From positions 1 to 5,591 of the forward strand of contig CAMWUH010000152.1 of assembly GCA_947177325.1 (NCBI GenBank): a DNA stretch of 5,591 bases, written 5' to 3'. A program made the position numbers and the translations under genes. The notes beneath the pieces are model-generated. The model had not been told where the DNA came from and made no database searches. It saw only the letters and a program-made list of their open reading frames with translations. Below are positions 1-5,591 of this stretch, piece after piece; position 1 is the stretch's first letter, and the number at the start of each line of letters is the position of its first letter. The stretch is from an uncultured Bacteroidales bacterium. Lineage in GTDB: Bacteria; Bacteroidota; Bacteroidia; Bacteroidales; Muribaculaceae.

Positions 1-152
1 GTCTGGTGTTGGCCTTCAGCTATATTCTGTTTATGTCGGTAACATCTTCATTTGCCGTCTCGGGAGCTACCTCTCCATTGATAGCGATGTGGATTCCCAA
101 CATTCTCTACGGCATCATCGCCGTTGTGCTCTACCGCCGCGCCTGCCGATAA
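1..152 (+). CDS. LptF/LptG-family permease, C-terminal 49 residues (5' end outside window)
   Basis: Reading from base 3 gives 49 residues that end at a TAA at 150-152. The fragment is one hydrophobic segment (LVLAFSYILFMSVTSSF), a short polar link (AVSGATSPLIAMW), the motif IPNILYG with a second hydrophobic run, and a basic tail (YRRACR). A penultimate helix, a small-residue loop with an invariant Pro and a 'PN' before the last helix are what I expect at the C terminus of LptF/LptG (YjgP/YjgQ) permeases. In that family these proteins form the inner-membrane part of the LptBFG transporter that extracts lipopolysaccharide for delivery to the LptA bridge. The periplasmic domain and first helices lie outside the window, so I cannot say whether it is LptF or LptG. 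It is followed by a strong terminator. The family call rests on a short fragment; another polytopic membrane protein is possible. Confidence 0.7.
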   Translation, partial: LVLAFSYILFMSVTSSFAVSGATSPLIAMWIPNILYGIIAVVLYRRACR

Positions 153-196
153 GCAAGGTCATCTTGAAGTTTGATTCAACGATTCACAAACCCATA

Positions 197-228
197 AAAA
201 ATGACGACTCGCCGGAGTCGTCATTTTT
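197..228. terminator. Bidirectional intrinsic terminator
   Basis: A perfect 14-bp inverted repeat pairs 197-210 with 215-228 around the tetraloop GCCG. The core arm is ATGACGACTC against GAGTCGTCAT, and the outer four pairs are A-T, so a T-rich tail is formed on either strand. It sits 44 nt after the stop of the left-hand permease gene (+) and 21 nt beyond the stop of the small reading frame that follows nrdJ (-). This is the normal arrangement for one hairpin shared by two convergent transcription units. No other terminator-like hairpin with a T-tract was seen between nrdJ and this site, so nrdJ transcripts probably end here. Confidence 0.9.
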
Positions 229-249
229 CTTACTTATCCGTAGCATGAG

Positions 250-369
250 TTACCATTGCCACGGCCAATCGTCATGCATCTGCGTCGTCCGCTTGTTTCG
301 GTCACAATGCAACCGCATTGCTCCCTCACTACGCGAACACATCTGCATAACGCTTAACCGCCTCAGCAT
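250..369 (-). CDS. Putative 39-residue small protein downstream of nrdJ
   Basis: ATG at 369-367 opens a frame of 39 codons that closes with TAA at 252-250. I do not recognise the family and assign no function. The product would be cationic in its middle (RNKR, residues 24-27), with five Met, two Cys (11 and 22) and a Trp-rich end, DDWPWQW, with three Trp in the last five residues. There is no signal peptide or membrane segment. It is on the nrdJ strand, 24 nt after the nrdJ stop, and its stop lies 21 nt before the shared terminator, so it would be the last gene of an nrdJ transcript. Alternative ATG starts are at 348, 342 and 318. The last has GAGGGAG two bases upstream and would give 22 residues. 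Against coding: it is short, the first start has no ribosome-binding site, and a structured 3' RNA could explain the same stretch. Confidence 0.4.
   Translation of the reverse strand: MLRRLSVMQMCSRSEGAMRLHCDRNKRTTQMHDDWPWQW
305..320 (-). repeat. Short perfect hairpin inside the small reading frame
   Basis: CAATGC at 305-310 pairs with GCATTG at 315-320 around a 4-nt loop. On the minus-strand transcript it reads CAATGC-GGTT-GCATTG and contains the alternative ATG start at 318. No T-tract follows it, so it is not a terminator. It could influence use of the internal start, or be one arm of a folded RNA. Confidence 0.5.
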
Positions 370-393
370 TAACAAATATTGAGGAACCGGGTC

Positions 394-2931
394 TTAGCCG
401 CATTTAGATGTGCCACAGTTGGTGCAAATCAGGCAGCCTTCTTGATAGATAAGAGTTTCCTGACCGCAGTTGGGGCAGCGTTGACCTGAAGCTTTGTGTC
501 CGTTGGGAATATATTTCTTCAGTGCACGCTCAACGCCCATTTTCCAAGTGTTGATTGATTGAGAATCGAGTTCAAGACCGCTTACGAGTTTGAGCACTTG
601 GTCAATCGGCATGCCATAGCGGAGCACACCGGAGATGAGCTTGGCATAGTTCCAGTATTCGGGATTGAATTTATCTGACAGGCCTTCTATTGTGGTTTTG
701 TGGCCGCGCTTGTTTATGAACTGGAAGTCGTAGCGCTTATTTCCATGTTCGTCGGTTGCTTTGATAATTTTACCGCGAGTAACGGATTTGGGGAGGAAGA
801 GGCCCTCTTCATCATCAGCCAAACCGGTGAAGATTTCATAGGGACGACCATCCTTAAGACCTATGAAGGCAATCCATTTCTCTTTATTGTTTTGGAAGCG
901 AACCACGTCAGCTTCAAGCTCGATGGGGCGCACCAGCACTTCATCGCGGTGGCTGACTGCTTCTTTTGCCTTGGGCTGCTTCTTTTCGAGTGCGACAAGC
1001 ACACCTGAGCGAGAGCCGTCGCGATAAACTGTGCAACCTTTACATCCTGATTTCCAAGCCTCAACGTATAGAGCGTTGACAACATCTTCCGTAACATCGG
1101 CAGGGAGGTTGATGGTCACGGAGATAGAGTGGTCAACCCATTTCTGCACTCGGCCTTGCATTTTAACCTTTTCGAGCCAGTCAATGTCAGAGGCAGTAGC
1201 TTTGTAGTAGGGAGAGCGGGCGACGATGGCGTCAATTTCTTCCTGAGAGTAGTCATCGCGAACGGGGATATCATTGAGTTGCATCCACTGCACGAAGCGT
1301 GGGTGATAAACGGTGTATTCCTCAAATGAGTCACCATTTTCGTCAACGAAATCAACGCGTACTTCGGGGTCACCGGGGTTGACCTTGCGGCGGCGCTTGT
1401 AAGCAGCCATAAACACAGGCTCGATGCCTGAAGTGGTTTGAGTCATGAGCGATGTGGTGCCGGTAGGAGCAATCGTCAGGCAAGCGATGTTGCGGCGGCC
1501 ATATTGCTTCATCTTTTCATAAAGCTCGGGGTCGGCCTCGGCAAGGCGCTTCATCATGGGATTATTTTTCTCTCTTTCGGCATCGAAAATTTCAAAAGCG
1601 CCACGCTCTTTTGCGAGCTCCACCGACGAGCGATATGCGGCCAACGCGAGAGCTTTGTGGACACGCTCGGAAAATTCGGTAGCTTCGGGAGTTCCATAGC
1701 GAAGGCCGAGAGCGGCAATCATATCACCTTCGGCAGTAGTGCCTACACCTGTGCGGCGTCCTTTGCCTGTCTTTGCTTTGATTTTTTCCCAAAGATTACG
1801 TTCGATGCTCTTCACCTCTTCGAGTTCGGGGTCTGAGTCGATTTTGTCGAGGATGATATCGATTTTTTCCATTTCGAGGTCGATGATATCATCCATGATG
1901 CGCTGAGCAACGTCAACGTGTTTGGCAAACTTCTCAAAGTTAAACTTCGCTTCGGGAGTAAAGGGATTGTCGACATAGCTGAAGAGGTTCATAGCAAGAA
2001 GTCGGCAGCTATCGTAGGGACACAAGGGGATTTCGCCGCAGGGATTGGTAGAGATGGTGCGGAAACCAAGGTCAGCGTAACAATCGGGGAGTGACTCACG
2101 AGTGATAGTATCCCAGAAGAGCACTCCGGGTTCGGCCGACTTCCATGCGTTATGAATAATTTTTTTCCATATTGCAGCGGCGTCAACCTCTTTGCTTACT
2201 TGAGGATTAGCGGCGTCTACGGGGAATTGCTGAGTGTAGGGTCGGCCCTCTGTAGCTGCGCGCATAAACTCGTCGTCGATGCGCACCGACACGTTAGCTC
2301 CGGTCACTTTGCCCTGAGTCATTTTGGCATCGATAAAAGCCTCCGAGTCGGGGTGCTTGATTGAAACGGTCATCATCAAAGCGCCGCGACGTCCGTCCTG
2401 AGCCACCTCACGAGTCGAATTAGAGTAACGCTCCATGAAGGGGACAAGGCCGGTTGAGCTCAGAGCGGAATTCTTAACGGGAGTTCCTTTGGGGCGAAGA
2501 TGAGAGAGATCGTGACCTACACCGCCACGACGTTTCATCAGCTGCACCTGCTCCTGATCAATCAAAATAATGCCGCCGTAGGAGTCGGGCTCACCTTCCA
2601 GACCGATAACGAAGCAGTTGCTCAACGAACCAACCTGCAGATTATTACCGATGCCGGTCATTGGGCTTCCTTGGGGAACAATATATTTGAAATCTTTGAG
2701 ATAGTCAAAAATTTGTTGATGCGATAGAGGATTGGGATATTTCTCTTCTATGCGGGCAATCTCGGCGGCAAGGCGATGGTGCATGTCGTCAGGAGTGCGC
2801 TCGTAAATGTTACCTTCAGAGTCTTTAAGGGCATATTTTGTCACCCACACTCTGGCAGCGAGTTCATCGCCATGAAAGTAATCTTTAGTTGCCTCATAGG
2901 CTTCGTCGTAACTGTAAATTTTGCGGTCCAT
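394..2931 (-). CDS. nrdJ: Adenosylcobalamin-dependent (class II) ribonucleoside-diphosphate reductase
   Basis: The 845-residue product reduces ribonucleotides to deoxyribonucleotides in the cytosol, using a cobalamin-derived radical and no oxygen. NPCGE (296-300) carries the catalytic Asn296, thiyl Cys298 and Glu300. Cys106 (SNCFV) and Cys309, 11 residues after Cys298, match the reducible disulfide pair of Thermotoga maritima NrdJ (Cys322 to Cys333 is also 11). PTGTTS (489-494) is the phosphate-binding loop at the active site. GCKGCTVYRDGSR (629-641) and a TSCPD-type domain (about 665-770) follow. The tail has CPNC (819-822) and CLIC (833-836), a probable zinc ribbon, then Cys839-x4-Cys844, resembling the C-terminal redox pair that re-reduces the active site. 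There is no N-terminal ATP cone. I start at ATG 2931 (MDRKIYSYDEA). The frame stays open to 3111, but the extra 60 residues are AT-driven and unlike the family. No Shine-Dalgarno precedes the start. All key residues are present and the gene looks intact. Confidence 0.96.
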   Translation of the reverse strand: MDRKIYSYDEAYEATKDYFHGDELAARVWVTKYALKDSEGNIYERTPDDMHHRLAAEIARIEEKYPNPLSHQQIFDYLKDFKYIVPQGSPMTGIGNNLQVGSLSNCFVIGLEGEPDSYGGIILIDQEQVQLMKRRGGVGHDLSHLRPKGTPVKNSALSSTGLVPFMERYSNSTREVAQDGRRGALMMTVSIKHPDSEAFIDAKMTQGKVTGANVSVRIDDEFMRAATEGRPYTQQFPVDAANPQVSKEVDAAAIWKKIIHNAWKSAEPGVLFWDTITRESLPDCYADLGFRTISTNPCGEIPLCPYDSCRLLAMNLFSYVDNPFTPEAKFNFEKFAKHVDVAQRIMDDIIDLEMEKIDIILDKIDSDPELEEVKSIERNLWEKIKAKTGKGRRTGVGTTAEGDMIAALGLRYGTPEATEFSERVHKALALAAYRSSVELAKERGAFEIFDAEREKNNPMMKRLAEADPELYEKMKQYGRRNIACLTIAPTGTTSLMTQTTSGIEPVFMAAYKRRRKVNPGDPEVRVDFVDENGDSFEEYTVYHPRFVQWMQLNDIPVRDDYSQEEIDAIVARSPYYKATASDIDWLEKVKMQGRVQKWVDHSISVTINLPADVTEDVVNALYVEAWKSGCKGCTVYRDGSRSGVLVALEKKQPKAKEAVSHRDEVLVRPIELEADVVRFQNNKEKWIAFIGLKDGRPYEIFTGLADDEEGLFLPKSVTRGKIIKATDEHGNKRYDFQFINKRGHKTTIEGLSDKFNPEYWNYAKLISGVLRYGMPIDQVLKLVSGLELDSQSINTWKMGVERALKKYIPNGHKASGQRCPNCGQETLIYQEGCLICTNCGTSKCG

Positions 2932-2958
2932 GATAATGATTGAGGGATTGGAAATGTG

Positions 2959-2987
2959 TTTGCGCAGTAAACAAATTCGGGCGCAAA
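2959..2987 (-). repeat. Inverted repeat in the nrdJ 5' leader
   Basis: TTTGCGC (2959-2965) and GCGCAAA (2981-2987) form a perfect 7-bp inverted repeat with a 15-nt spacer. It lies 28-56 bases before the nrdJ ATG, within the probable untranslated leader. It could be an RNA stem or a protein-binding site. I see no T-tract after it on the minus strand, so it is not a simple attenuator. Confidence 0.45.
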
Positions 2988-3068
2988 AGCGGTGCAAATT
3001 TTGCGAAAACTTTTGAATTATACAACTACAATTCCATAAAAAAGCTAAATTGTTAATAACTTTTTCTG

Positions 3069-3096
3069 GAAACATAACGTTAAGAAAAAACTCAAA
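3069..3096 (-). promoter_or_regulatory. Candidate Bacteroidetes-type promoter for nrdJ
   Basis: On the minus strand, TTTG at 3096-3093 (the end of a T-run) is followed after 16 nt by TATGTTTC at 3076-3069. The second element differs at one position from the Bacteroidetes -7 consensus TAnnTTTG. The spacing is shorter than the roughly 19-20 nt usual in this phylum. Initiation would fall near 3062 and give a leader of about 130 nt that includes the inverted repeat at 2959-2987. The region is AT-rich, so chance matches are likely. Confidence 0.3.
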
Positions 3097-3108
3097 AAAA
3101 ATCCACAT

Positions 3109-3124
3109 CAATTATATATAGTAA
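3109..3124. promoter_or_regulatory. Single NrdR-box-like sequence
   Basis: The 16 bases CAATTATATATAGTAA agree with the NrdR box consensus (acaCwAtATaTwGtgt) at 11 of 16 positions, including the central ATATAT core and the AG(T) half-site. It lies just upstream of the candidate nrdJ promoter. NrdR is the usual repressor of ribonucleotide reductase genes and normally needs two boxes about 31-32 bp apart. No second box was found at that spacing on either side, and AT-rich DNA gives such matches by chance. Confidence 0.2.
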
Positions 3125-3136
3125 AGGAAAAATGAT

Positions 3137-3144
3137 TAAATTTG
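3137..3144 (+). promoter_or_regulatory. Candidate -7 element for the nitroreductase gene
   Basis: TAAATTTG is an exact match to the Bacteroidetes -7 consensus TAnnTTTG and lies 73 bases before the chosen ATG at 3218. A TTTG -33 element is not present at the expected distance; that position is occupied by TATATATAG. Initiation would fall near 3150, giving an AT-rich leader of about 68 nt that starts with the small hairpin at 3156-3171. Confidence 0.4.
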
Positions 3145-3155
3145 GAAAACTTTCC

Positions 3156-3171
3156 CCGGCATAATCGCCGG
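3156..3171 (+). repeat. GC-rich inverted repeat at the start of the nitroreductase leader
   Basis: CCGGC (3156-3160) and GCCGG (3167-3171) pair around ATAATC. This GC island in very AT-rich DNA lies immediately after the candidate nitroreductase transcription start. It could be an operator or a stabilising 5' hairpin. No T-tract follows it on the plus strand, so it is not a terminator in that direction. Confidence 0.4.
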
Positions 3172-3217
3172 CAAGTTGTCAGTTTTGAAAATTATCAATC
3201 AAAATAACCATAGTCAA

Positions 3218-3964
3218 ATGCTCGACGAAAAATACTACAAAACCAGGCGCACCATCCGCCGCTACAAACCTCAGACACCTGATGCTCAACTGATTGACAA
3301 AATGCTTGAGTTGGCTTCCCACGCCCCTACAACCGGCAATATGCAGCTCTATTCCGTCATAGTCACTACTGAAAAGGAACTACTCGACAAACTTGCAATA
3401 CTCCATTTCAAGCAACCGGCTTCATTGGCACCAATGCTCGTTACATTCTGCGCCGACTTCAATCGCACCACACGCTGGGCTGAATTGTCCGACGCCAACC
3501 CCGGTTTCGGCAACTTCCAGTCATTCATCGCCGCAATGCTCGATGCAACCATCCTCGCCCAGGAATTTGTCAACATTGCCGAGCACGAAGGCCTTGGCTG
3601 TTGCTATCTTGGCACCACCACTTACAATGCCCCCGACATTGCTTCGGTGCTCGGGCTCCCCTCGCTGGTTGTCCCCGTCGTCACCATAGCCGTGGGTTAC
3701 CCCGACGAAGAATGGCACACCAGCGATCGCCTGCCCTTGGAGTCGTTCCGCTACAAGGAAACTTACACCCCTCTGACCGACGACCAACTGCTCGCCTGTT
3801 ACCGTCATCGCGAAGAGTTACCCGAGAACCAACAATTCGTGGCCGACAATAACAAGACCACTCTGGCCCAAGTTTTCACCGATATCCGCTATCCCCGCAA
3901 CAACAACGAGCAATTTTCAACAATATTTAAAGATTTTCTGATTAAAAACGGGTTTAGTTTGTAG
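3218..3964 (+). CDS. NfsA-like nitroreductase family flavoprotein (NAD(P)H-dependent oxidoreductase)
   Basis: The 248-residue product fits the FMN-binding nitroreductase fold, closest in layout to the NfsA/FRP subfamily, whose members transfer hydride from NAD(P)H through FMN to nitroaromatics, quinones or free flavin in the cytosol. The N terminus has TRRTIRRYKP (9-18), the family's Arg-rich FMN-phosphate motif. APTTGNMQLYSVIV (36-49) follows, with Asn41 and Gln43 in the 'xNxQ' flavin motif. GLGCCYLGTTTYNAPDI (125-141) and LGLPSLVVPVVTIAVGYP (145-162) match the second flavin region and the LP-V-P-G-P stretch. The length is usual for NfsA-type enzymes (about 240-250). I start at ATG 3218. An in-frame TTG at 3176 would add 14 residues, but these are Asn/Gln/Ile-rich, from the AT-rich leader, and precede the conserved start. 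The gene diverges from nrdJ and precedes malQ by 105 bases. The natural substrate cannot be told from sequence. Confidence 0.88.
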   Translation: MLDEKYYKTRRTIRRYKPQTPDAQLIDKMLELASHAPTTGNMQLYSVIVTTEKELLDKLAILHFKQPASLAPMLVTFCADFNRTTRWAELSDANPGFGNFQSFIAAMLDATILAQEFVNIAEHEGLGCCYLGTTTYNAPDIASVLGLPSLVVPVVTIAVGYPDEEWHTSDRLPLESFRYKETYTPLTDDQLLACYRHREELPENQQFVADNNKTTLAQVFTDIRYPRNNNEQFSTIFKDFLIKNGFSL

Positions 3965-3991
3965 ATATTTCCCAAAAATTGTCTATATTAG
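3958..3991 (+). promoter_or_regulatory. Weak candidate promoter for malQ
   Basis: TTTG at 3958-3961, overlapping the nitroreductase stop, is followed after 22 nt by TATATTAG at 3984-3991, one mismatch from the Bacteroidetes -7 consensus. The leader to the malQ ATG would be about 70 nt. Spacing is at the long end, so this is only suggestive. The remaining 3992-4069 shows no hairpin, terminator or ribosome-binding site, and malQ may also be read from the nitroreductase promoter. Confidence 0.25.
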
Positions 3992-4069
3992 CGCAATCAA
4001 ATCAACAATCACGTTTCACAACCTGATAATTATCTACAAACAACTACATAAACAATCTAAATTACCATA

Positions 4070-5591
4070 ATGAAACTTACATTCAACGTTGACTATCGCA
4101 CCAACTGGGGCGAGTCAATCTATCTGGTAAGCAACGACGTCAAAGAGCTCGGCGCAGGCAACTATGACAAAGCCGTGAAATTGCAGCTCATGGGCGACTC
4201 TCACTGGCAAGCAGTAGTTGAGCTCCCCGACGATACCCCCGACTTTGTTTACCGTTACTTCGTTCGCCATGAAAACGGCTACACCAAAAACGAATGGGGC
4301 CACGGACATCGCTTCCATCGCGGTCGCTCGTCAAAGGCTTACGAAATATTTGACCGCTGGCAAGACCAACCCTGGGACAAGCCCTTCTATTCAACCGTTT
4401 TCACCGAGTGTGTCAACGGCCGCAAAGAGCGCGACGAAGAGCTCTCTGTGAAGAATGGTATTCTCCACCTTTCGGTCGATGCCCCGATGATTGCTCCTGA
4501 CCAAGTGCTCGCTGTCAGCGGCGGCTGCCCGGAACTCGGCCAATGGGACCCCGCCAAGGCATTGGTGATGAACGACCACCACTTCCCCACCTGGAGTGTC
4601 AACATTGAATTTAAATCGCTTCCTTCATTCTTTGAATATAAATTTGTCATCCTCGACAAAGCTACAGGAGCAGTCGTAGCATGGGAAGGCGATAACAACC
4701 GCGTGTTCAACATCCACCCGGCTCAGAAAAATGAGGTATTGATTGTCAGCGGCCTCCGCTTTGTCAATCCCCTCGCCCCCTGGCATGGCGCAGGCGTTGC
4801 AATTCCGGTATTCTCAGTGCGTAGCAACGACGACTTTGGCGTAGGCGATTTCTACGACCTCAAGCTCATGGTTGATTGGGCGGCCAAAACAGGTCAGAAT
4901 TTCCTGCAAATTCTCCCCATCAACGACACAACCATGACCAACACATGGACCGACTCTTACCCCTACAATGCCAACTCCACATTTGCGCTCCACCCCATGT
5001 TCCTGCGCTTGAGCGAGCTCGGCACTTTGAACGACCCCGACCGTCAGGCCTACTATGACAACCTCGGCCGCGAGCTCAACCAACTCGCCGAAATCGACTA
5101 CGAGCGCGTCAACCAAGGCAAGCTTGCATTCACCCGCGAAATCTTCGCCCAAAACGGCAAGCAAACAATCGAGAGTGATGATTTCAAAGCATTCCTTGAC
5201 CGCAACGCTTACTGGCTTACACCCTACGCAGCATTCTGCGTGCTCCGCGACCGCAACAACACCCCCGACATGACCAAATGGGGTGAATTTGCAGTTTACA
5301 ATGAAAAGAAAGTAGCGAAATTTGTCAAAGACAACATCAACGACATCAATTTCGTTTACTATCAGCAATATCATCTCGACAAGCAGATGCGCCACGTGCG
5401 TGACTATGCCCACGCCAACGGCGTTGCCATCAAAGGCGATATCCCCATCGGCATCTCACGCACCAGCGTTGACGCATGGCTCAACCCCCGCCTCTTCAAC
5501 CTCGACTGCCAGGCCGGCGCTCCCCCCGATGATTTCTCTGTGCTCGGTCAGAACTGGGGTTTCCCCACTTACAACTGGGAAGAAATGAACC
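4070..5591 (+). CDS. malQ: 4-alpha-glucanotransferase (amylomaltase) with two N-terminal CBM20 modules; 3' end outside window
   Basis: The frame is open from ATG 4070 to the window edge (507 codons). Amylomaltases transfer glucan segments between maltodextrins, releasing glucose, in the cytosol. Residues 1-95 form a CBM20 starch-binding module (FNVDYRTNWGESIYLVSN, then YRYFVRHENGY). Residues about 125-218 form a second (VSGGCPELGQWDP at 149-161, FFEYKFVI at 187-194). The GH77 barrel begins near 236 (WHGAGVAIPVFSVRS), with SYPYNANSTFALHP (296-309), KGDIPIGISRTSVDAW (455-470) and AGAPPDDFSVLGQNWGFPTYNW (482-503), all recognisable GH77 blocks. The nucleophile motif (RIDHF in Thermus aquaticus), acid/base (EDLG) and THDND lie beyond the window. 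Tandem CBM20 before GH77 is the arrangement of plant DPE2 and of Bacteroidetes homologues, expected to be about 850-900 residues, so roughly 350-400 are missing. DPE2-type enzymes use maltose as donor and glycogen-like polymers as acceptor; that specificity is inferred here. No Shine-Dalgarno is seen, and ATG 4070 starts directly at the CBM20 first strand. Confidence 0.93.
   Translation, partial: MKLTFNVDYRTNWGESIYLVSNDVKELGAGNYDKAVKLQLMGDSHWQAVVELPDDTPDFVYRYFVRHENGYTKNEWGHGHRFHRGRSSKAYEIFDRWQDQPWDKPFYSTVFTECVNGRKERDEELSVKNGILHLSVDAPMIAPDQVLAVSGGCPELGQWDPAKALVMNDHHFPTWSVNIEFKSLPSFFEYKFVILDKATGAVVAWEGDNNRVFNIHPAQKNEVLIVSGLRFVNPLAPWHGAGVAIPVFSVRSNDDFGVGDFYDLKLMVDWAAKTGQNFLQILPINDTTMTNTWTDSYPYNANSTFALHPMFLRLSELGTLNDPDRQAYYDNLGRELNQLAEIDYERVNQGKLAFTREIFAQNGKQTIESDDFKAFLDRNAYWLTPYAAFCVLRDRNNTPDMTKWGEFAVYNEKKVAKFVKDNINDINFVYYQQYHLDKQMRHVRDYAHANGVAIKGDIPIGISRTSVDAWLNPRLFNLDCQAGAPPDDFSVLGQNWGFPTYNWEEMN

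Noticed and set aside
89..382. 97-codon plus-strand frame spanning the permease end, the terminator and the small minus-strand frame
   Set aside because: It is out of frame with the permease, translates straight through a strong terminator hairpin and has no recognisable domain. The permease frame (3-152) explains its first part.
1438..1836. 132-codon plus-strand frame antisense to nrdJ, plus several smaller antisense frames in nrdJ
   Set aside because: All lie inside the intact nrdJ gene, show no family motifs, and follow from its codon bias.
2932..3111. N-terminal extension of nrdJ by 60 residues to an upstream ATG
   Set aside because: The added residues (MMWIFFEFFLNVMF and onward) come from AT-rich intergenic DNA holding a candidate promoter. 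The family-like sequence begins at MDRKIYSYDEA, and 845 residues suits the family.
3176..3217. TTG start for the nitroreductase, adding 14 residues
   Set aside because: The ATG at 3218 directly precedes the conserved TRRTIRRY motif. The added stretch is AT-derived Asn/Gln/Ile sequence, and TTG starts are rare in this group.
3965..4069. Terminator or small gene between the nitroreductase and malQ
   Set aside because: No inverted repeat with a T-tract and no convincing short frame was found in these 105 bases. Only a weak promoter-like pair of elements is present.
4814..5413. 199-codon minus-strand frame within malQ
   Set aside because: It lies fully antisense to a clear CBM20-GH77 coding sequence. 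Its Val-rich product is what C-ending Asp and Asn codons (GAC, AAC) produce when read in reverse.
1..5591. CRISPR array, tRNA, rRNA, insertion sequence or phage genes
   Set aside because: No regularly spaced repeats, cloverleaf-like sequence, rRNA segment, transposase motif or terminal inverted repeats with target duplications were seen on either strand.

Overview
The window reads as ordinary chromosomal DNA from a member of the Bacteroidales, most likely a gut Muribaculaceae-type organism. This assignment is inferred from the gene set: an 845-residue class II ribonucleotide reductase with a TSCPD and zinc-ribbon tail, and an amylomaltase preceded by two CBM20 modules. It also fits the absence of Shine-Dalgarno sites before the main starts, the AT-rich leaders, and -7 elements of the Bacteroidetes TAnnTTTG kind. 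No ribosomal RNA or other decisive marker is present, so the family-level assignment is tentative.

Layout, left to right. Positions 1-152 (+) are the last 49 codons of an LptF/LptG-type permease. A strong hairpin at 197-228, with T-tracts on both strands, can terminate this gene and also the convergent unit. Positions 250-369 (-) hold a 39-codon reading frame, ending in DDWPWQW, not recognised as a known family. It lies 24 nt after the nrdJ stop codon and just before the shared terminator. Positions 394-2931 (-) are nrdJ, the adenosylcobalamin-dependent ribonucleotide reductase. A divergent control region of 286 bases (2932-3217) follows. It contains candidate promoters for both directions, two inverted repeats and one NrdR-box-like sequence. 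Positions 3218-3964 (+) encode an NfsA-like flavin nitroreductase. Positions 4070-5591 (+) are the first 507 codons of a CBM20-CBM20-GH77 4-alpha-glucanotransferase that runs off the window before its catalytic Asp/Glu/Asp motifs.

The genes do not form one pathway: they cover lipopolysaccharide export, deoxyribonucleotide synthesis, flavin-dependent reduction and intracellular maltodextrin/glycogen metabolism. The nitroreductase and malQ are co-directional, 105 bases apart and without a visible terminator between them, so read-through is possible. No mobile element, CRISPR array, tRNA or rRNA was seen, and no gene-free stretch exceeds 300 bases.

The part least explained by known families is the 165-base stretch between the shared terminator and the nrdJ stop. 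It may encode a small protein co-transcribed with nrdJ, or be a structured 3' RNA; the sequence alone does not decide between them.
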